IMG/VR virus record: IMGVR_UViG_3300043464_001836
Span: 1-32,001 of that record
DNA: 32,001 bases
Reading direction: 5' to 3' (one strand)
Source: a virus
Shown here: piece by piece, positions 17,213-24,837 of the stretch
Layout of the letters: each line of letters opens with the position of its first letter
How positions within the stretch are numbered: position 1 is the first letter of the stretch
Made by a program: the position numbers and the translations under genes
Notes under the pieces: generated by a model
Told to the model about the DNA's origin: nothing
Databases searched by the model: none
Seen by the model: only the letters and a program-made list of their open reading frames with translations

Positions 17213-17651
17213 GAATTTTAGCTTAAAAGAGCTAACTAGAAGTGATGTAGCTACTAGGAAAGGACTTACCAATATTCCTAATTCTAGCGCTACTATTAAC
17301 CTAGAGGTACTAGCCATTTCTGTTCTACAACCAATACGTGATAAGTTTGGCTCAGTTAAAGTACTAAGTGGTTATAGAAGTCCTGAAGTAAACAGAGAAG
17401 TAGGAGGTTCTAAGACTTCCGACCACATGGAAGGTTCCGCTGCTGATATTGAAGTTCCTGGTGTTTCTAACTATGAAGTAGCTAAATGGATCAGAGATAA
17501 TCTAGACTTTCGCCAGCTAATTCTAGAGTTCTACACTCCTGGAGACCCTAACTCAGGTTGGGTACACGTTTCACACGGTACTAAGAAGCAGGTACTAACG
17601 GCAGTAAAAGAGAAAGGTGCTACAGTCTATAAAGTTGGACTAGTAGCATAA
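17199..17651 (+). CDS. Endolysin, peptidase M15 family
   Basis: A 150-aa zinc peptidase that would cleave peptide bonds in peptidoglycan. The conserved metal-binding motifs are present: SDHMEGSAADIE (His and Asp ligands; SxHxxGxAxD pattern) and WVHVSH (third His). Upstream is the usual LSGYRSPEVNREVGG segment of the M15_3-type family. The length fits short single-domain endolysins such as that of T5 (137 aa, an L-alanyl-D-glutamate peptidase). There is no signal peptide, so it would need a holin to reach the wall. GAGGTAGAG precedes ATG 17199. It is the last gene of the rightward block and is followed at once by the terminator. Confidence 0.9.
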   Translation: MQLSKNFSLKELTRSDVATRKGLTNIPNSSATINLEVLAISVLQPIRDKFGSVKVLSGYRSPEVNREVGGSKTSDHMEGSAADIEVPGVSNYEVAKWIRDNLDFRQLILEFYTPGDPNSGWVHVSHGTKKQVLTAVKEKGATVYKVGLVA

Positions 17652-17654
17652 AAG

Positions 17655-17691
17655 AAAAGCCCCTAACGGATTCCTCTGTTAGGGGCTTTTT
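17655..17691. terminator. Bidirectional Rho-independent terminator
   Basis: AAAAGCCCCTAAC (17655-17667) pairs perfectly with GTTAGGGGCTTTT (17678-17690) around a 10-nt loop. On the + strand the stem is followed by T residues just after the endolysin stop. On the - strand the reverse complement ends in TTTTCTTTT. It therefore can stop both the rightward late transcript and the leftward early transcript, which converge here. Confidence 0.92.
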
Positions 17692-17762
17692 CAATTTGGT
17701 TCGGTTTTCAATTTGGTTCGGTTTTCAATTTGGTTCGGTTTTAAATTTGGTTCGGTTTTCAA
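17690..17762. repeat. Four tandem 17-bp repeats in the convergent gap
   Basis: The unit TTCAATTTGGTTCGGTT occurs four times head to tail at exact 17-bp period (17690-17757), followed by the first five bases of a fifth copy. The only internal difference is C to A at position 3 of the fourth unit. The array abuts the terminator and is followed by an inverted repeat. It could be an iteron-type protein-binding or replication-origin array, or a feature of the 3' end of the leftward transcript; the sequence does not decide which. Confidence 0.95.
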
Positions 17763-17786
17763 CTTAGCACCTGGTACGTGCTAAGT
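17762..17786. repeat. 9-bp inverted repeat next to the tandem array
   Basis: ACTTAGCAC and GTGCTAAGT form a perfect 9-bp stem around the 7-nt loop CTGGTAC. Neither strand has a T-run after it, so it is not a simple terminator. CCTGGTA recurs at about 17805-17811 and TTAGCAC at 17821. It could be an operator or origin element, or an RNA processing hairpin. Confidence 0.8.
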
Positions 17787-17820
17787 ACTACGTATGCGAA
17801 AACGTCCTGGTATACTTAAA

Positions 17821-18078
17821 TTAGCACTTCCGAAAGCTTATAGTCACATTTCCATCTATCTCTTTTTGTAGCACACTATACTCTGGCACTAACTTACCTG
17901 GGTCTAGTAACTCAAAGAAGGGTGAAATGGCTACGTACTCTATCATGTCACTATAGTATATAGTTTCACCTCTAACTATAATACACATACCCATAATAGT
18001 CATAGCCACGTCTGGGTTACTCTCCACAAAGGCTCTAGATAGTGCAAATTTTCCAACTCTTTTAGTAATATCACTCAT
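17821..18078 (-). CDS. Hypothetical protein, last gene of the leftward block
   Basis: An 85-aa protein with AAGGA 6 nt before ATG. No family is recognised. It is mixed alpha/beta in look, with AMTIMGMCIIVRGETIYYSDMIEYV in the middle and a C-terminal Cys (SFRKC). There is no signal peptide or convincing TM helix. It lies 9 bp downstream of the CWC-like gene and just ahead of the repeat array and terminator, so it should be co-transcribed with the replication genes. Confidence 0.65.
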   Translation of the reverse strand: MSDITKRVGKFALSRAFVESNPDVAMTIMGMCIIVRGETIYYSDMIEYVAISPFFELLDPGKLVPEYSVLQKEIDGNVTISFRKC

Positions 18079-18087
18079 TATTATTCC

Positions 18088-18318
18088 TTAGTAAATAAAT
18101 TCTCTATGCTTTAGAGTTTCTAGGTAGACTACATCCTCTTGATTAAGCCCTGGCTGCCTTAGCATTTCAGTAGGACTCATACACGTCTGCGTAACTTTTG
18201 GCACTGGTAAGATAAAGGTAACCTTGGCGCACCAGCAATTGTTACTACCAGTGCAGTATAGGGGTTTAGGCTTTACCTGGAGAGGCCGAAGCCTCTCCAA
18301 TGCTTGTGGGTTACACAT
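18088..18318 (-). CDS. Small Cys-rich protein, CWC-like
   Basis: A 76-aa protein with YCTGSNNCWCAKV, where three Cys lie in a C-x6-C-W-C pattern, followed ~20 residues later by TCMSPTEML. This recalls the cysteine-rich CWC family (C..N.CWC...LP...C), small proteins of unknown function, probably metal-binding. The N-terminal part LERLRPLQVKPKPL is basic. The start is in a TAATG overlap with the reductase stop, which suggests translational coupling to that gene. A redox or metal role next to a thiol-dependent reductase is possible but only inferred from position. Confidence 0.65.
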   Translation of the reverse strand: MCNPQALERLRPLQVKPKPLYCTGSNNCWCAKVTFILPVPKVTQTCMSPTEMLRQPGLNQEDVVYLETLKHREFIY

Positions 18319-20357
18319 TACCTAATTGGGCAAACTCCACCGGAGCAGCCCTCCTCTAATAGCTCCTCATGAGAGTTACTACTATCTAGGTTAATATCTA
18401 GTAGCTTAGCAGTATACTCTAGGTATTCAGCTTCGGTAACTACCTCTTGTGGTAGATATGGGTAACCAAGGTCCTTAGCAGTTTTAGATGGATCATTACG
18501 CTTTAGAAAGCTAACTGCTACATAAGAATCCCAGTTGCTGTATAACCAGTCAGTAATATCTTCTAGCTCATTCTCATCATAGCTAATAGTACAACTAACA
18601 TTCTGGTCGCAGTAGTTATCCATAAGCATCTTGTATCTATTTAGCTGGTCTACAGCAGACTCTAGGTTAACTTCCTTACCATCGACTACATCGAACTTTA
18701 CATCCTCATAGGATATTGGTAAAGTAACTAGCATCGCTGTAGTATCATAAGGATGTGCAAAGACTCTATAGTTAGCTTTACGTAGAATATCGATTAGTGG
18801 ATCATGAATACTAAAGGCTACGTTATTAAAGATATACTTTCCTAGAGGTTTGTGCATACCTTCAGTAGAGTCGTAACACTTACTCTGAGTACCTTCAGGT
18901 TTGATAGTAGAAATGTTCTTCGGATATGGCAGGTCTAGTTCCTCAGCCATACTATAAGCCGCGGATGTTTGGTGTCTACGTAGAGTACGGTATTCATACG
19001 CACCCATATCAGGACGTTTAGCAACACCCATTAAGCTAACACCACATAGTCTTAGGTGATCAGAATTAAGTGACCAGCTTTCTTGTAGAATACCGTCCCT
19101 AAAGTCAACACACGTTTGACGGTAATTTGCTCTAGAGATAATTCTAGCCGCGTCATGTAACTCGTGGTTACTACCTTTGAACTTTCCAAGGTCAATGGAG
19201 ACTAGGTTACAGGTTCCACCCTTACTAGGAAGTAGGATCTCTGCGCAAGGGTTCATCAGGGTTGCCCACGGGGCCCGGCGTTTAAGTTCTACACCGTTAA
19301 TCAGTCCAGGCTCACCCTTACCACCGCGGTGCATCATCCATAGTAGGCTAGATAATTCCTTCTTGGAAGGCTTAGAGTCAAATAGGATAGAGTTATTACT
19401 CTGCGTTCTATGCTCAAGACCAGTTTCGCTACCATCGTTGCTAAAGATATGTGACTTAGCTCTAGCAAATAGTTCCCACTCAGGACTAGAGTAATCCATA
19501 ATAGCTATCTGCGCAGACCTACGAGTAGATAGTACAGTTCCTAGAAGGTTTACTACGTCTAGAATATCAATAGATGATAGTAGGGAATCTGCTCGCTTAT
19601 TCATTATGTCTACAATTTTCTTGTAGGACTTCATAAGACCCGTAGACCCTTGACTTAGCCACCCATAGTTTCTAAGTCTTTTTCCACCACCACGAATCTC
19701 TGAGAAGTCAATAATAAGTTCCTTAGCGTTATACTTACCTGCTAGAATCTTGCCTACTGACTTTGCCCAGGCAATAGCGCTATCACCAACTCTGATATAC
19801 CAAATGCCATCTTCCATGTACTCTTCATTAAACTCAGTACCCTTCTCATCCGCTGTTCTAGTGGAAGGGATAAACGTTACCTTAGGAATAACTTTTCTAA
19901 AGCCGGTTAAGGTACCAGGTACTGGTCGAAAACCCATACCAGAGCCATTAAGAAGACCCCAGAATATATCTACTATGTCGTGCACGGTCTGGGCGTTTAT
20001 GGCAGCGCAGTTAAATTGACTCATAGCTATGGTCTTGGCAATATTAGTACCACCGAGCCATAAAGTACGTCCAGCTACAGCTACTTTCCTCTCTAGAAGA
20101 AGTTCACGTAACTGCGCTAGTTCCTCAAGCTGACTATCTACTAAGCATACCCATTCCTGCATATCCTCAGTAATATCATTTAGAGGCATATCAGGCCAGC
20201 TCTTCTGTGTTAGTGCGCGTTCCCAAAGCCATTTTTGATGAGCGATAACTCTATCTACAGTTTGCTCCCACGTCTCAAACTCTGTACCCGCCTCATTTAG
20301 GGGCCTGTTGTACGTTCTACGTGTAATAATTTGAGCTCTAGTGGAAGGAACGAACAT
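18318..20357 (-). CDS. nrdJ: Ribonucleotide reductase, class II, monomeric adenosylcobalamin-dependent
   Basis: A 679-aa enzyme of the RTPR type (Lactobacillus leichmannii enzyme, 739 aa), which reduces ribonucleoside triphosphates with a radical from coenzyme B12. Key residues are present: NPCAE with the thiyl Cys371 and Glu373, the active-site disulfide pair Cys117 (SQFNC) and Cys383 (GGTC), and a C-terminal CSGGVC (Cys671/Cys676) that shuttles electrons from thioredoxin. Other landmarks are GSGMGFRPVPG and STIKPEGTQSK. The gene is intact, with no insertion. It follows the dUTPase in a TAATG overlap. It would supply dNTPs without oxygen or a separate radical subunit but depends on host B12 (family knowledge). 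Confidence 0.93.
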   Translation of the reverse strand: MFVPSTRAQIITRRTYNRPLNEAGTEFETWEQTVDRVIAHQKWLWERALTQKSWPDMPLNDITEDMQEWVCLVDSQLEELAQLRELLLERKVAVAGRTLWLGGTNIAKTIAMSQFNCAAINAQTVHDIVDIFWGLLNGSGMGFRPVPGTLTGFRKVIPKVTFIPSTRTADEKGTEFNEEYMEDGIWYIRVGDSAIAWAKSVGKILAGKYNAKELIIDFSEIRGGGKRLRNYGWLSQGSTGLMKSYKKIVDIMNKRADSLLSSIDILDVVNLLGTVLSTRRSAQIAIMDYSSPEWELFARAKSHIFSNDGSETGLEHRTQSNNSILFDSKPSKKELSSLLWMMHRGGKGEPGLINGVELKRRAPWATLMNPCAEILLPSKGGTCNLVSIDLGKFKGSNHELHDAARIISRANYRQTCVDFRDGILQESWSLNSDHLRLCGVSLMGVAKRPDMGAYEYRTLRRHQTSAAYSMAEELDLPYPKNISTIKPEGTQSKCYDSTEGMHKPLGKYIFNNVAFSIHDPLIDILRKANYRVFAHPYDTTAMLVTLPISYEDVKFDVVDGKEVNLESAVDQLNRYKMLMDNYCDQNVSCTISYDENELEDITDWLYSNWDSYVAVSFLKRNDPSKTAKDLGYPYLPQEVVTEAEYLEYTAKLLDINLDSSNSHEELLEEGCSGGVCPIR

Positions 20358-21736
20358 TAATTAACCCCCGTACTACCAAACCCGCCCGTTCCACGGGCAC
20401 TATCTTCGAGTTCATCTACTAGAACTAAGTCAAAGTCTAGCTTTGGCATTAATACTAGTTGTACTAACCTATTTGGTAGTGTTAGTTCCATATCCTCATC
20501 TTTCCGTAAAGCAACCATAATTTCTCCTATGTAATTCTGATCAATAATTCCGATTGCATTAGCAAGACTATACCCACTTTTACTAATGCTACTTCTCCCT
20601 ACTAAGATAAAGTAGTACCCTGTAGGCGGTTTAACTTTTATACCTGTAGTGTATAAAGATACTGTTGATGTAAAGTCCTGAACTTTTTCTATAATGTGTA
20701 GGTCAATACCAGAAGCATTAATATCGTTAATGCTTGGAACCACTGCATTCTTGTTTGACTTAACTACATGTATTTCTCCTAGAGGATGTGGAATAATAGT
20801 ATCCTTATCTACACTAGGCTTCCAAGAGGAATAGGTACAGTATAAGTCATATTTACGATTCAGCCTAGGTATAAAGTTATTTTGGTATAGTTTATCTAAA
20901 AAGTGTATACTAGCTGCTCCACTACTAATTTCCCAGGAATGCTGATTATTTGTAGTATTAGTGTATACGTTACCAACACCTACTAGTGCCCGTATGCTTT
21001 CCAACATACCTATAGAATTTGAGCTAATATTTACTCTAGGTATAGGATGAAATACATTTCGTCTACTATTTAAACTACCATCTCCCTCATAGTACCCTCT
21101 TAGGAAAGCCCATTGTAGCTCCTCAGTAGCTAAATCGGGGAACTGTACCTTAGTATCTTTTTTTCCAGCTGCATCCAACTTTAGGTGCTTTACACATGCC
21201 CTAGACATTTGAGTAGAGTTAATGGTTAGCAATAGCATATTTGACTTAATTTCCGCAATAGGCAAATTAGTATCTACAATAGCTCTTAATTTTAAAAGTA
21301 TATCACAGTCATAATCCCTAACAGATATAGCTATGGAACCACTGTGCCTTATCGCACCATCACTAGCTATCCAACCTAACAGATACGCCTTTTCCGCGGT
21401 ATCTACATTATCCAATAGTGAATCATCAAAAAAGTACTTAGTATTAGGGTTAGACCTCCCAGAAAACTCCTCTGTTTTTTGGCAAAACATACAATAGTCT
21501 TTATTACCTATACGTCGTCTCTGCTTTACTACAAGTCTCCACTCTCTTTCAAATACACCTAAACAATTGGAGTTCTTACCACTATCACACTTTACTACCA
21601 CTACTTGGTGGCTTCCCTCTGATAAGTCTACCGGGGCCACATCATAGTACCCTTCTTTATTTGGTACATACTGAAGTTCTTTATACCTTTTATAGCTTTT
21701 AGTATCTTTAGAGGTTACTTTATCTGTTAGTATCAA
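20357..21736 (-). CDS. dut: LAGLIDADG homing endonuclease - dUTPase fusion
   Basis: A 459-aa single frame with two unrelated halves. Residues ~50-85 have Cys50/Cys58 and CMFC (82-85), a possible zinc ribbon. Two LAGLIDADG motifs follow at 118-127 (YLLGWIASDG) and 210-220 (AFLRGYYEGDG). From ~321 on there is a complete dUTPase with all five motifs: ASGIDL, GRSS, IGIIDQNYIGEI, RLVQLVL and RGTGGFGSTG. It converts dUTP to dUMP, keeping uracil out of DNA. There is no intein signature (no terminal HN plus C/S/T), so this is an N-terminal fusion. The start is TTG, overlapping the exonuclease stop. At the joint lies AGGAG (20776-20780), a possible leftover or working dUTPase ribosome site. Whether the enzyme is active as a fusion is unknown. 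Confidence 0.88.
   Translation of the reverse strand: MILTDKVTSKDTKSYKRYKELQYVPNKEGYYDVAPVDLSEGSHQVVVVKCDSGKNSNCLGVFEREWRLVVKQRRRIGNKDYCMFCQKTEEFSGRSNPNTKYFFDDSLLDNVDTAEKAYLLGWIASDGAIRHSGSIAISVRDYDCDILLKLRAIVDTNLPIAEIKSNMLLLTINSTQMSRACVKHLKLDAAGKKDTKVQFPDLATEELQWAFLRGYYEGDGSLNSRRNVFHPIPRVNISSNSIGMLESIRALVGVGNVYTNTTNNQHSWEISSGAASIHFLDKLYQNNFIPRLNRKYDLYCTYSSWKPSVDKDTIIPHPLGEIHVVKSNKNAVVPSINDINASGIDLHIIEKVQDFTSTVSLYTTGIKVKPPTGYYFILVGRSSISKSGYSLANAIGIIDQNYIGEIMVALRKDEDMELTLPNRLVQLVLMPKLDFDLVLVDELEDSARGTGGFGSTGVN
20776..20780 (-). promoter_or_regulatory. Shine-Dalgarno-like AGGAG at the endonuclease/dUTPase joint
   Basis: On the - strand the joint reads AGGAGAAATACATGTAGTT. The AGGAG is a consensus ribosome site inside the fused frame, exactly where a stand-alone dUTPase would begin. 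An ATG lies 6 nt after it but is out of frame and at once followed by TAG. In the dUTPase frame a GTA codon sits 8 nt after AGGAG. It looks like the relic of a separate dut start. Confidence 0.5.
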
Positions 21737-22581
21737 TTCAATCTCTCGTTTATGTCTTTTATGTTGTCTTCACCAATAGCTTCTCTACAGAAAGTAGCTA
21801 GGTCCATTAATTCTATGTTTCTATAAAGCAAGTCTTTTGCAGCATTAAGATTCTGGATAAACTTTTGTTTACCTGGTAGTGGTATAGCCTCGATTACTCC
21901 AAAGATATCACCATACTCTTCTAGTAGAGCTAGAGAGCGTTTAGGCCCTAGGCCTTCTGGCTTTGTAATATTATCTCCTGCATCACCACTTAGAACTTTT
22001 AGTCCTAGATAGTTATCATTAGTACACTCGTAAGGCCACGTATCTTCAGTAACTTCTTTTCTAGTTACATAACTAAAGCGAGAAACCTTATCAGATACTA
22101 GTAAATCCCAATCTTTATCGGTTGAAATAAGCCAAAGGTGTTTATAGCTTAAAGCACTTACTAAGTAGGCTCCAATGTCATCAGCCTCAACACCCTCATA
22201 GCGTAGCACAACGTATAGTTCTTCTAGTAAAACTAGAGTACGCTCAAACTCCTGAAAGAAGGCTTCGAATTTAGCTTTTTCTTCTGGAGTTTGTAGGGCT
22301 TGCTTCTCTTTACGGTTAGCCTTATACTCAGGATATAGGTTCTTTCTATAGCTAGAAGCTCCTTTATCGCAAGCAATAATAATCCTTCCTGCTTTGTAAC
22401 TCTGAGCTAGACTTTGTACAGTTTTAACATACTCATCTGCAAAGTCTAGCTGACCAGTAGTAAGAAAGCGAAAACCTAAATTGATCGCATCCACCACCAT
22501 TACAATCTCTGGGTCTTTAGAAGACATACTAGCAAAGGATTTACCTTTAGCAAGAGCTTTCAAATCGTCAATGTCTTCCAT
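21733..22581 (-). CDS. 5'-3' exonuclease / flap endonuclease (T5 D15-like)
   Basis: A 282-aa nuclease of the Pol I 5'-nuclease/FEN family that removes RNA primers and 5' flaps. Visible motifs are MVVDAINLGFRF (N-terminal metal Asp), YKANRKEK (arch region), the acidic GVEADDIGAYL, STDKDWDLL, and SGDAGDNITKPEGLGPKRS (helix-hairpin-helix entry). ATG 22581 is preferred over a GTG four codons earlier because it forms a TAATG overlap with the upstream nuclease gene and has GGAG upstream. Position beside D14-like and SbcC-like genes matches T5. The end overlaps the TTG start of the dUTPase fusion. Confidence 0.9.
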   Translation of the reverse strand: MEDIDDLKALAKGKSFASMSSKDPEIVMVVDAINLGFRFLTTGQLDFADEYVKTVQSLAQSYKAGRIIIACDKGASSYRKNLYPEYKANRKEKQALQTPEEKAKFEAFFQEFERTLVLLEELYVVLRYEGVEADDIGAYLVSALSYKHLWLISTDKDWDLLVSDKVSRFSYVTRKEVTEDTWPYECTNDNYLGLKVLSGDAGDNITKPEGLGPKRSLALLEEYGDIFGVIEAIPLPGKQKFIQNLNAAKDLLYRNIELMDLATFCREAIGEDNIKDINERLN

Positions 22582-23039
22582 TACTTGATCCACTCCGGTT
22601 TACAGTAGCTCACCCACTGTTCTAGTCTTGTAATATAGAATCCTTCATAGCTATACAAATAGCGGTGAGGGTACTCATCTGGTTCTACTAATAGGTTATC
22701 CATGCAAGCATATAGCTTAGACCTATCGTACTTATAAATAAGTAGTGGTTTCTTATTTACTTGTAAAGATTCTCTTACTGTCTGACCCCAAAATTGAGAA
22801 AGCTGCGGATTGACACCAGTTAAGTACGTAGATGATAACTGGTCTTCTGCGTAGTGCTTCACTTCTATACAGTAGTGGTTATACTCCCCTGGTACATATA
22901 AGTCACCCTTTAACTGGTGTACTGCCGCAAGTGCTCCAGATGCCGGAATGCGCTCCCACTGTAAGCCAGTTAGTTTACGCATTTCGTCTCGCACAACCGT
23001 CTCTGCTCTAGCGCCTTTTGCTCTGCTATCAACTGCCAT
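22581..23039 (-). CDS. PDDEXK nuclease, Holliday-junction-resolvase-like (T5 D14-like position)
   Basis: A 152-aa protein with the core of a restriction-like (PDDEXK) nuclease: RAKGARAETVVRDEM (helix with Glu), SGA, then KGDLYVPG (Asp) and CIEVKHY (E-x-K). This order is shared with archaeal Hjc-type resolvases and RecB-like nucleases. It would cut branched or recombination intermediates together with the neighbouring SbcCD-like and flap nucleases (inference). ATG 23039 is chosen over a TTG two codons upstream; the start lies within the 3' end of the SbcC-like gene. Confidence 0.8.
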   Translation of the reverse strand: MAVDSRAKGARAETVVRDEMRKLTGLQWERIPASGALAAVHQLKGDLYVPGEYNHYCIEVKHYAEDQLSSTYLTGVNPQLSQFWGQTVRESLQVNKKPLLIYKYDRSKLYACMDNLLVEPDEYPHRYLYSYEGFYITRLEQWVSYCKPEWIK

Positions 23040-24837
23040 AATCAATCCTACTTATACCATCTTCTTTTATAATTGTTAATTTCTTTACTAGTGGATGTGA
23101 ATACGAGTGTGAGATTAGAAAGGTATTTAAACAGTCTTCCCGTAGTAGCACTTCAATAAGCCGCTCCTTTCCGTCTAGGTCTAGGCTATCAATAACCTCA
23201 TCTAGGAAAAGTACATTAATACGATGCTTAGATAAAGTTGCCATAAGCCTACGAATTGCTAGAAGCGTACTAGTAGTAACTCTACATAGTTCACCTGCGG
23301 AAAGTGCAGTAATCTCAATATTCTTTCCATTGTCTACAATCACTACATTTAGCTTATCGTTGTGAAGCTCAAACAGCAATTCAAATCTACCGTCTGAAAG
23401 CTCCGCTAGATAAGTGTTAGTCAAACTTTCTAGTTCTCTAACAGAGTTCTCTATCTTATAAGCAATTAAGCCAGTAGTACTAAAGGCTTTCTTAAGAATT
23501 TCTAGTACAGATAAGTTGCTAGATACTTTAATTAAGTCAACTGAAATACTATCCAGCTGCTTAGTGTAGCTTTCTAACTGACCCCTAATTGCAGCAACTT
23601 CAGCATTATGAGAACTCTTAGCATTATTAGACTTGCTAACCTTCTCAATTCTAGCATTAACATCTTTTAGGTAAGCTGTCATGCTAGCAATGCTTTGTTC
23701 TAGTTCTTGTTTGTCTAATAGGATACCAGGAAGGGTATTGTCTACTAAGTTGCTAAACTGCTCAAATTCTGAAACTAGCTGTTGGTGAGCAGTTACTTCA
23801 GCATTAATCTTTTCAGCCTCTGTAATCTCCGCTAATACCTTAGCCTCTACTTTTCTTAAGTCTGCAATACTGGTTCTAGCTGTATTTAGAATTCCATTTA
23901 TACGCTGCACGTCAATTTCTTGTGCACAAGTAGGACAAGCTCCAGCAGTTAGTCCTTTATACTTGGTGATAATAGCACCTTGCTGACGTAGCTCTAGCTG
24001 TACTTCTGACTTTTTATTCTCTAGAGGTTTTAGATTTTGTTTCGGTTTTGTACTTACTAGAGCAGCGGGATTGATAGCAGCAAGACGTTCCTTGTAATGC
24101 TTGTTACTAGCAATCTTGCTATTGATCTTACTTATTTCTGCTAGTTGAGCTTTATGCTCTGCTAATTGGGTCGCTTTTGTACTATCTAGCATAGGAAGGG
24201 GCTCTAGCTCTAACTCTACTAGGGACTTCTTAGCTGCTTCCTCTAACCAGGACCTAACAGTAGATTCCTTAGCCTGTAGTTTAATCAGAGACTCGTTTAC
24301 TTCCTTGTACGCTTGCTTAACCCTCTCAAAAATAGTTAAGTACCTATCTAGAGATAGTAAGTCAATAAGGAACTTCTTTCGGTTAGAGTCAGTAGCCGTA
24401 AGGAACTGTAGAGAAGAAGTGCTATTCTGATAAATTAGCTGACTAAACGTTTTGGGGTCTATACCAAATAAATCCTCAACTTGAGAAAAGGTGGCTGTAG
24501 CCGTATGACTAGACACGTCCAACCCATTTTCTAGTAGTTTAACCTTCTGGGTGGCGCCGGAGCGAGTTACACTAAGTGTAAACGCTCTATCATCTATAAC
24601 GAAGTTACAGGAGGCAGAATACTTATTACTACCTAGCTCTCGGTTAAATACGTCACCTTTCTTAATCGCTTTTGAGTTGCGATTAAATAGTACCTCTTCT
24701 AGAACTAGGGGTATTGAAGACTTGCCAGAACCATTCACGCCTACTAGCTGTACGATTGGTTCCTCGTCTAAAGCTACACTATTATCTAGTCCATAACTAA
24801 ATAACCCGCTCCAGTTAAGCGTCTTTAATGTAATCAT
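23029..24837 (-). CDS. sbcC: SbcC/Rad50-like ATPase subunit (T4 gp46 / T5 D13-like)
   Basis: A 602-aa SMC-like ATPase that partners the adjacent SbcD-like nuclease for end resection and hairpin or branch processing. Walker A is GVNGSGKSS (33-41). A long coiled coil follows, broken in the middle by the zinc hook ACPTCAQE (CPTC). After a second coiled-coil arm come the ABC signature ALSAGELCRVTTS and Walker B INVLFLDEVID. The length matches short phage versions rather than the ~1,050 aa bacterial SbcC. AAGGA precedes ATG 24837, which lies 23 bp inside the SbcD-like gene. Confidence 0.93.
   Translation of the reverse strand: MITLKTLNWSGLFSYGLDNSVALDEEPIVQLVGVNGSGKSSIPLVLEEVLFNRNSKAIKKGDVFNRELGSNKYSASCNFVIDDRAFTLSVTRSGATQKVKLLENGLDVSSHTATATFSQVEDLFGIDPKTFSQLIYQNSTSSLQFLTATDSNRKKFLIDLLSLDRYLTIFERVKQAYKEVNESLIKLQAKESTVRSWLEEAAKKSLVELELEPLPMLDSTKATQLAEHKAQLAEISKINSKIASNKHYKERLAAINPAALVSTKPKQNLKPLENKKSEVQLELRQQGAIITKYKGLTAGACPTCAQEIDVQRINGILNTARTSIADLRKVEAKVLAEITEAEKINAEVTAHQQLVSEFEQFSNLVDNTLPGILLDKQELEQSIASMTAYLKDVNARIEKVSKSNNAKSSHNAEVAAIRGQLESYTKQLDSISVDLIKVSSNLSVLEILKKAFSTTGLIAYKIENSVRELESLTNTYLAELSDGRFELLFELHNDKLNVVIVDNGKNIEITALSAGELCRVTTSTLLAIRRLMATLSKHRINVLFLDEVIDSLDLDGKERLIEVLLREDCLNTFLISHSYSHPLVKKLTIIKEDGISRIDYGS

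Noticed and set aside
17690-17762. CRISPR-like array
   Set aside because: The repeats are contiguous 17-mers with no unique spacers and no cas genes nearby.
17762-17786. Inverted repeat as a second terminator
   Set aside because: Neither strand has a T-run after the stem; the true terminator is the 13-bp stem at 17655-17690.
19177-20019. Plus-strand frames inside the reductase gene
   Set aside because: They lie wholly opposite a gene with all catalytic motifs and show no recognisable domain.
20357-21736. LAGLIDADG domain in the dUTPase as an intein
   Set aside because: There is no N-terminal extein of dUTPase, no Cys1/Ser1 splice block, and no HN followed by C/S/T before the dUTPase motifs; the dUTPase part is complete on its own.
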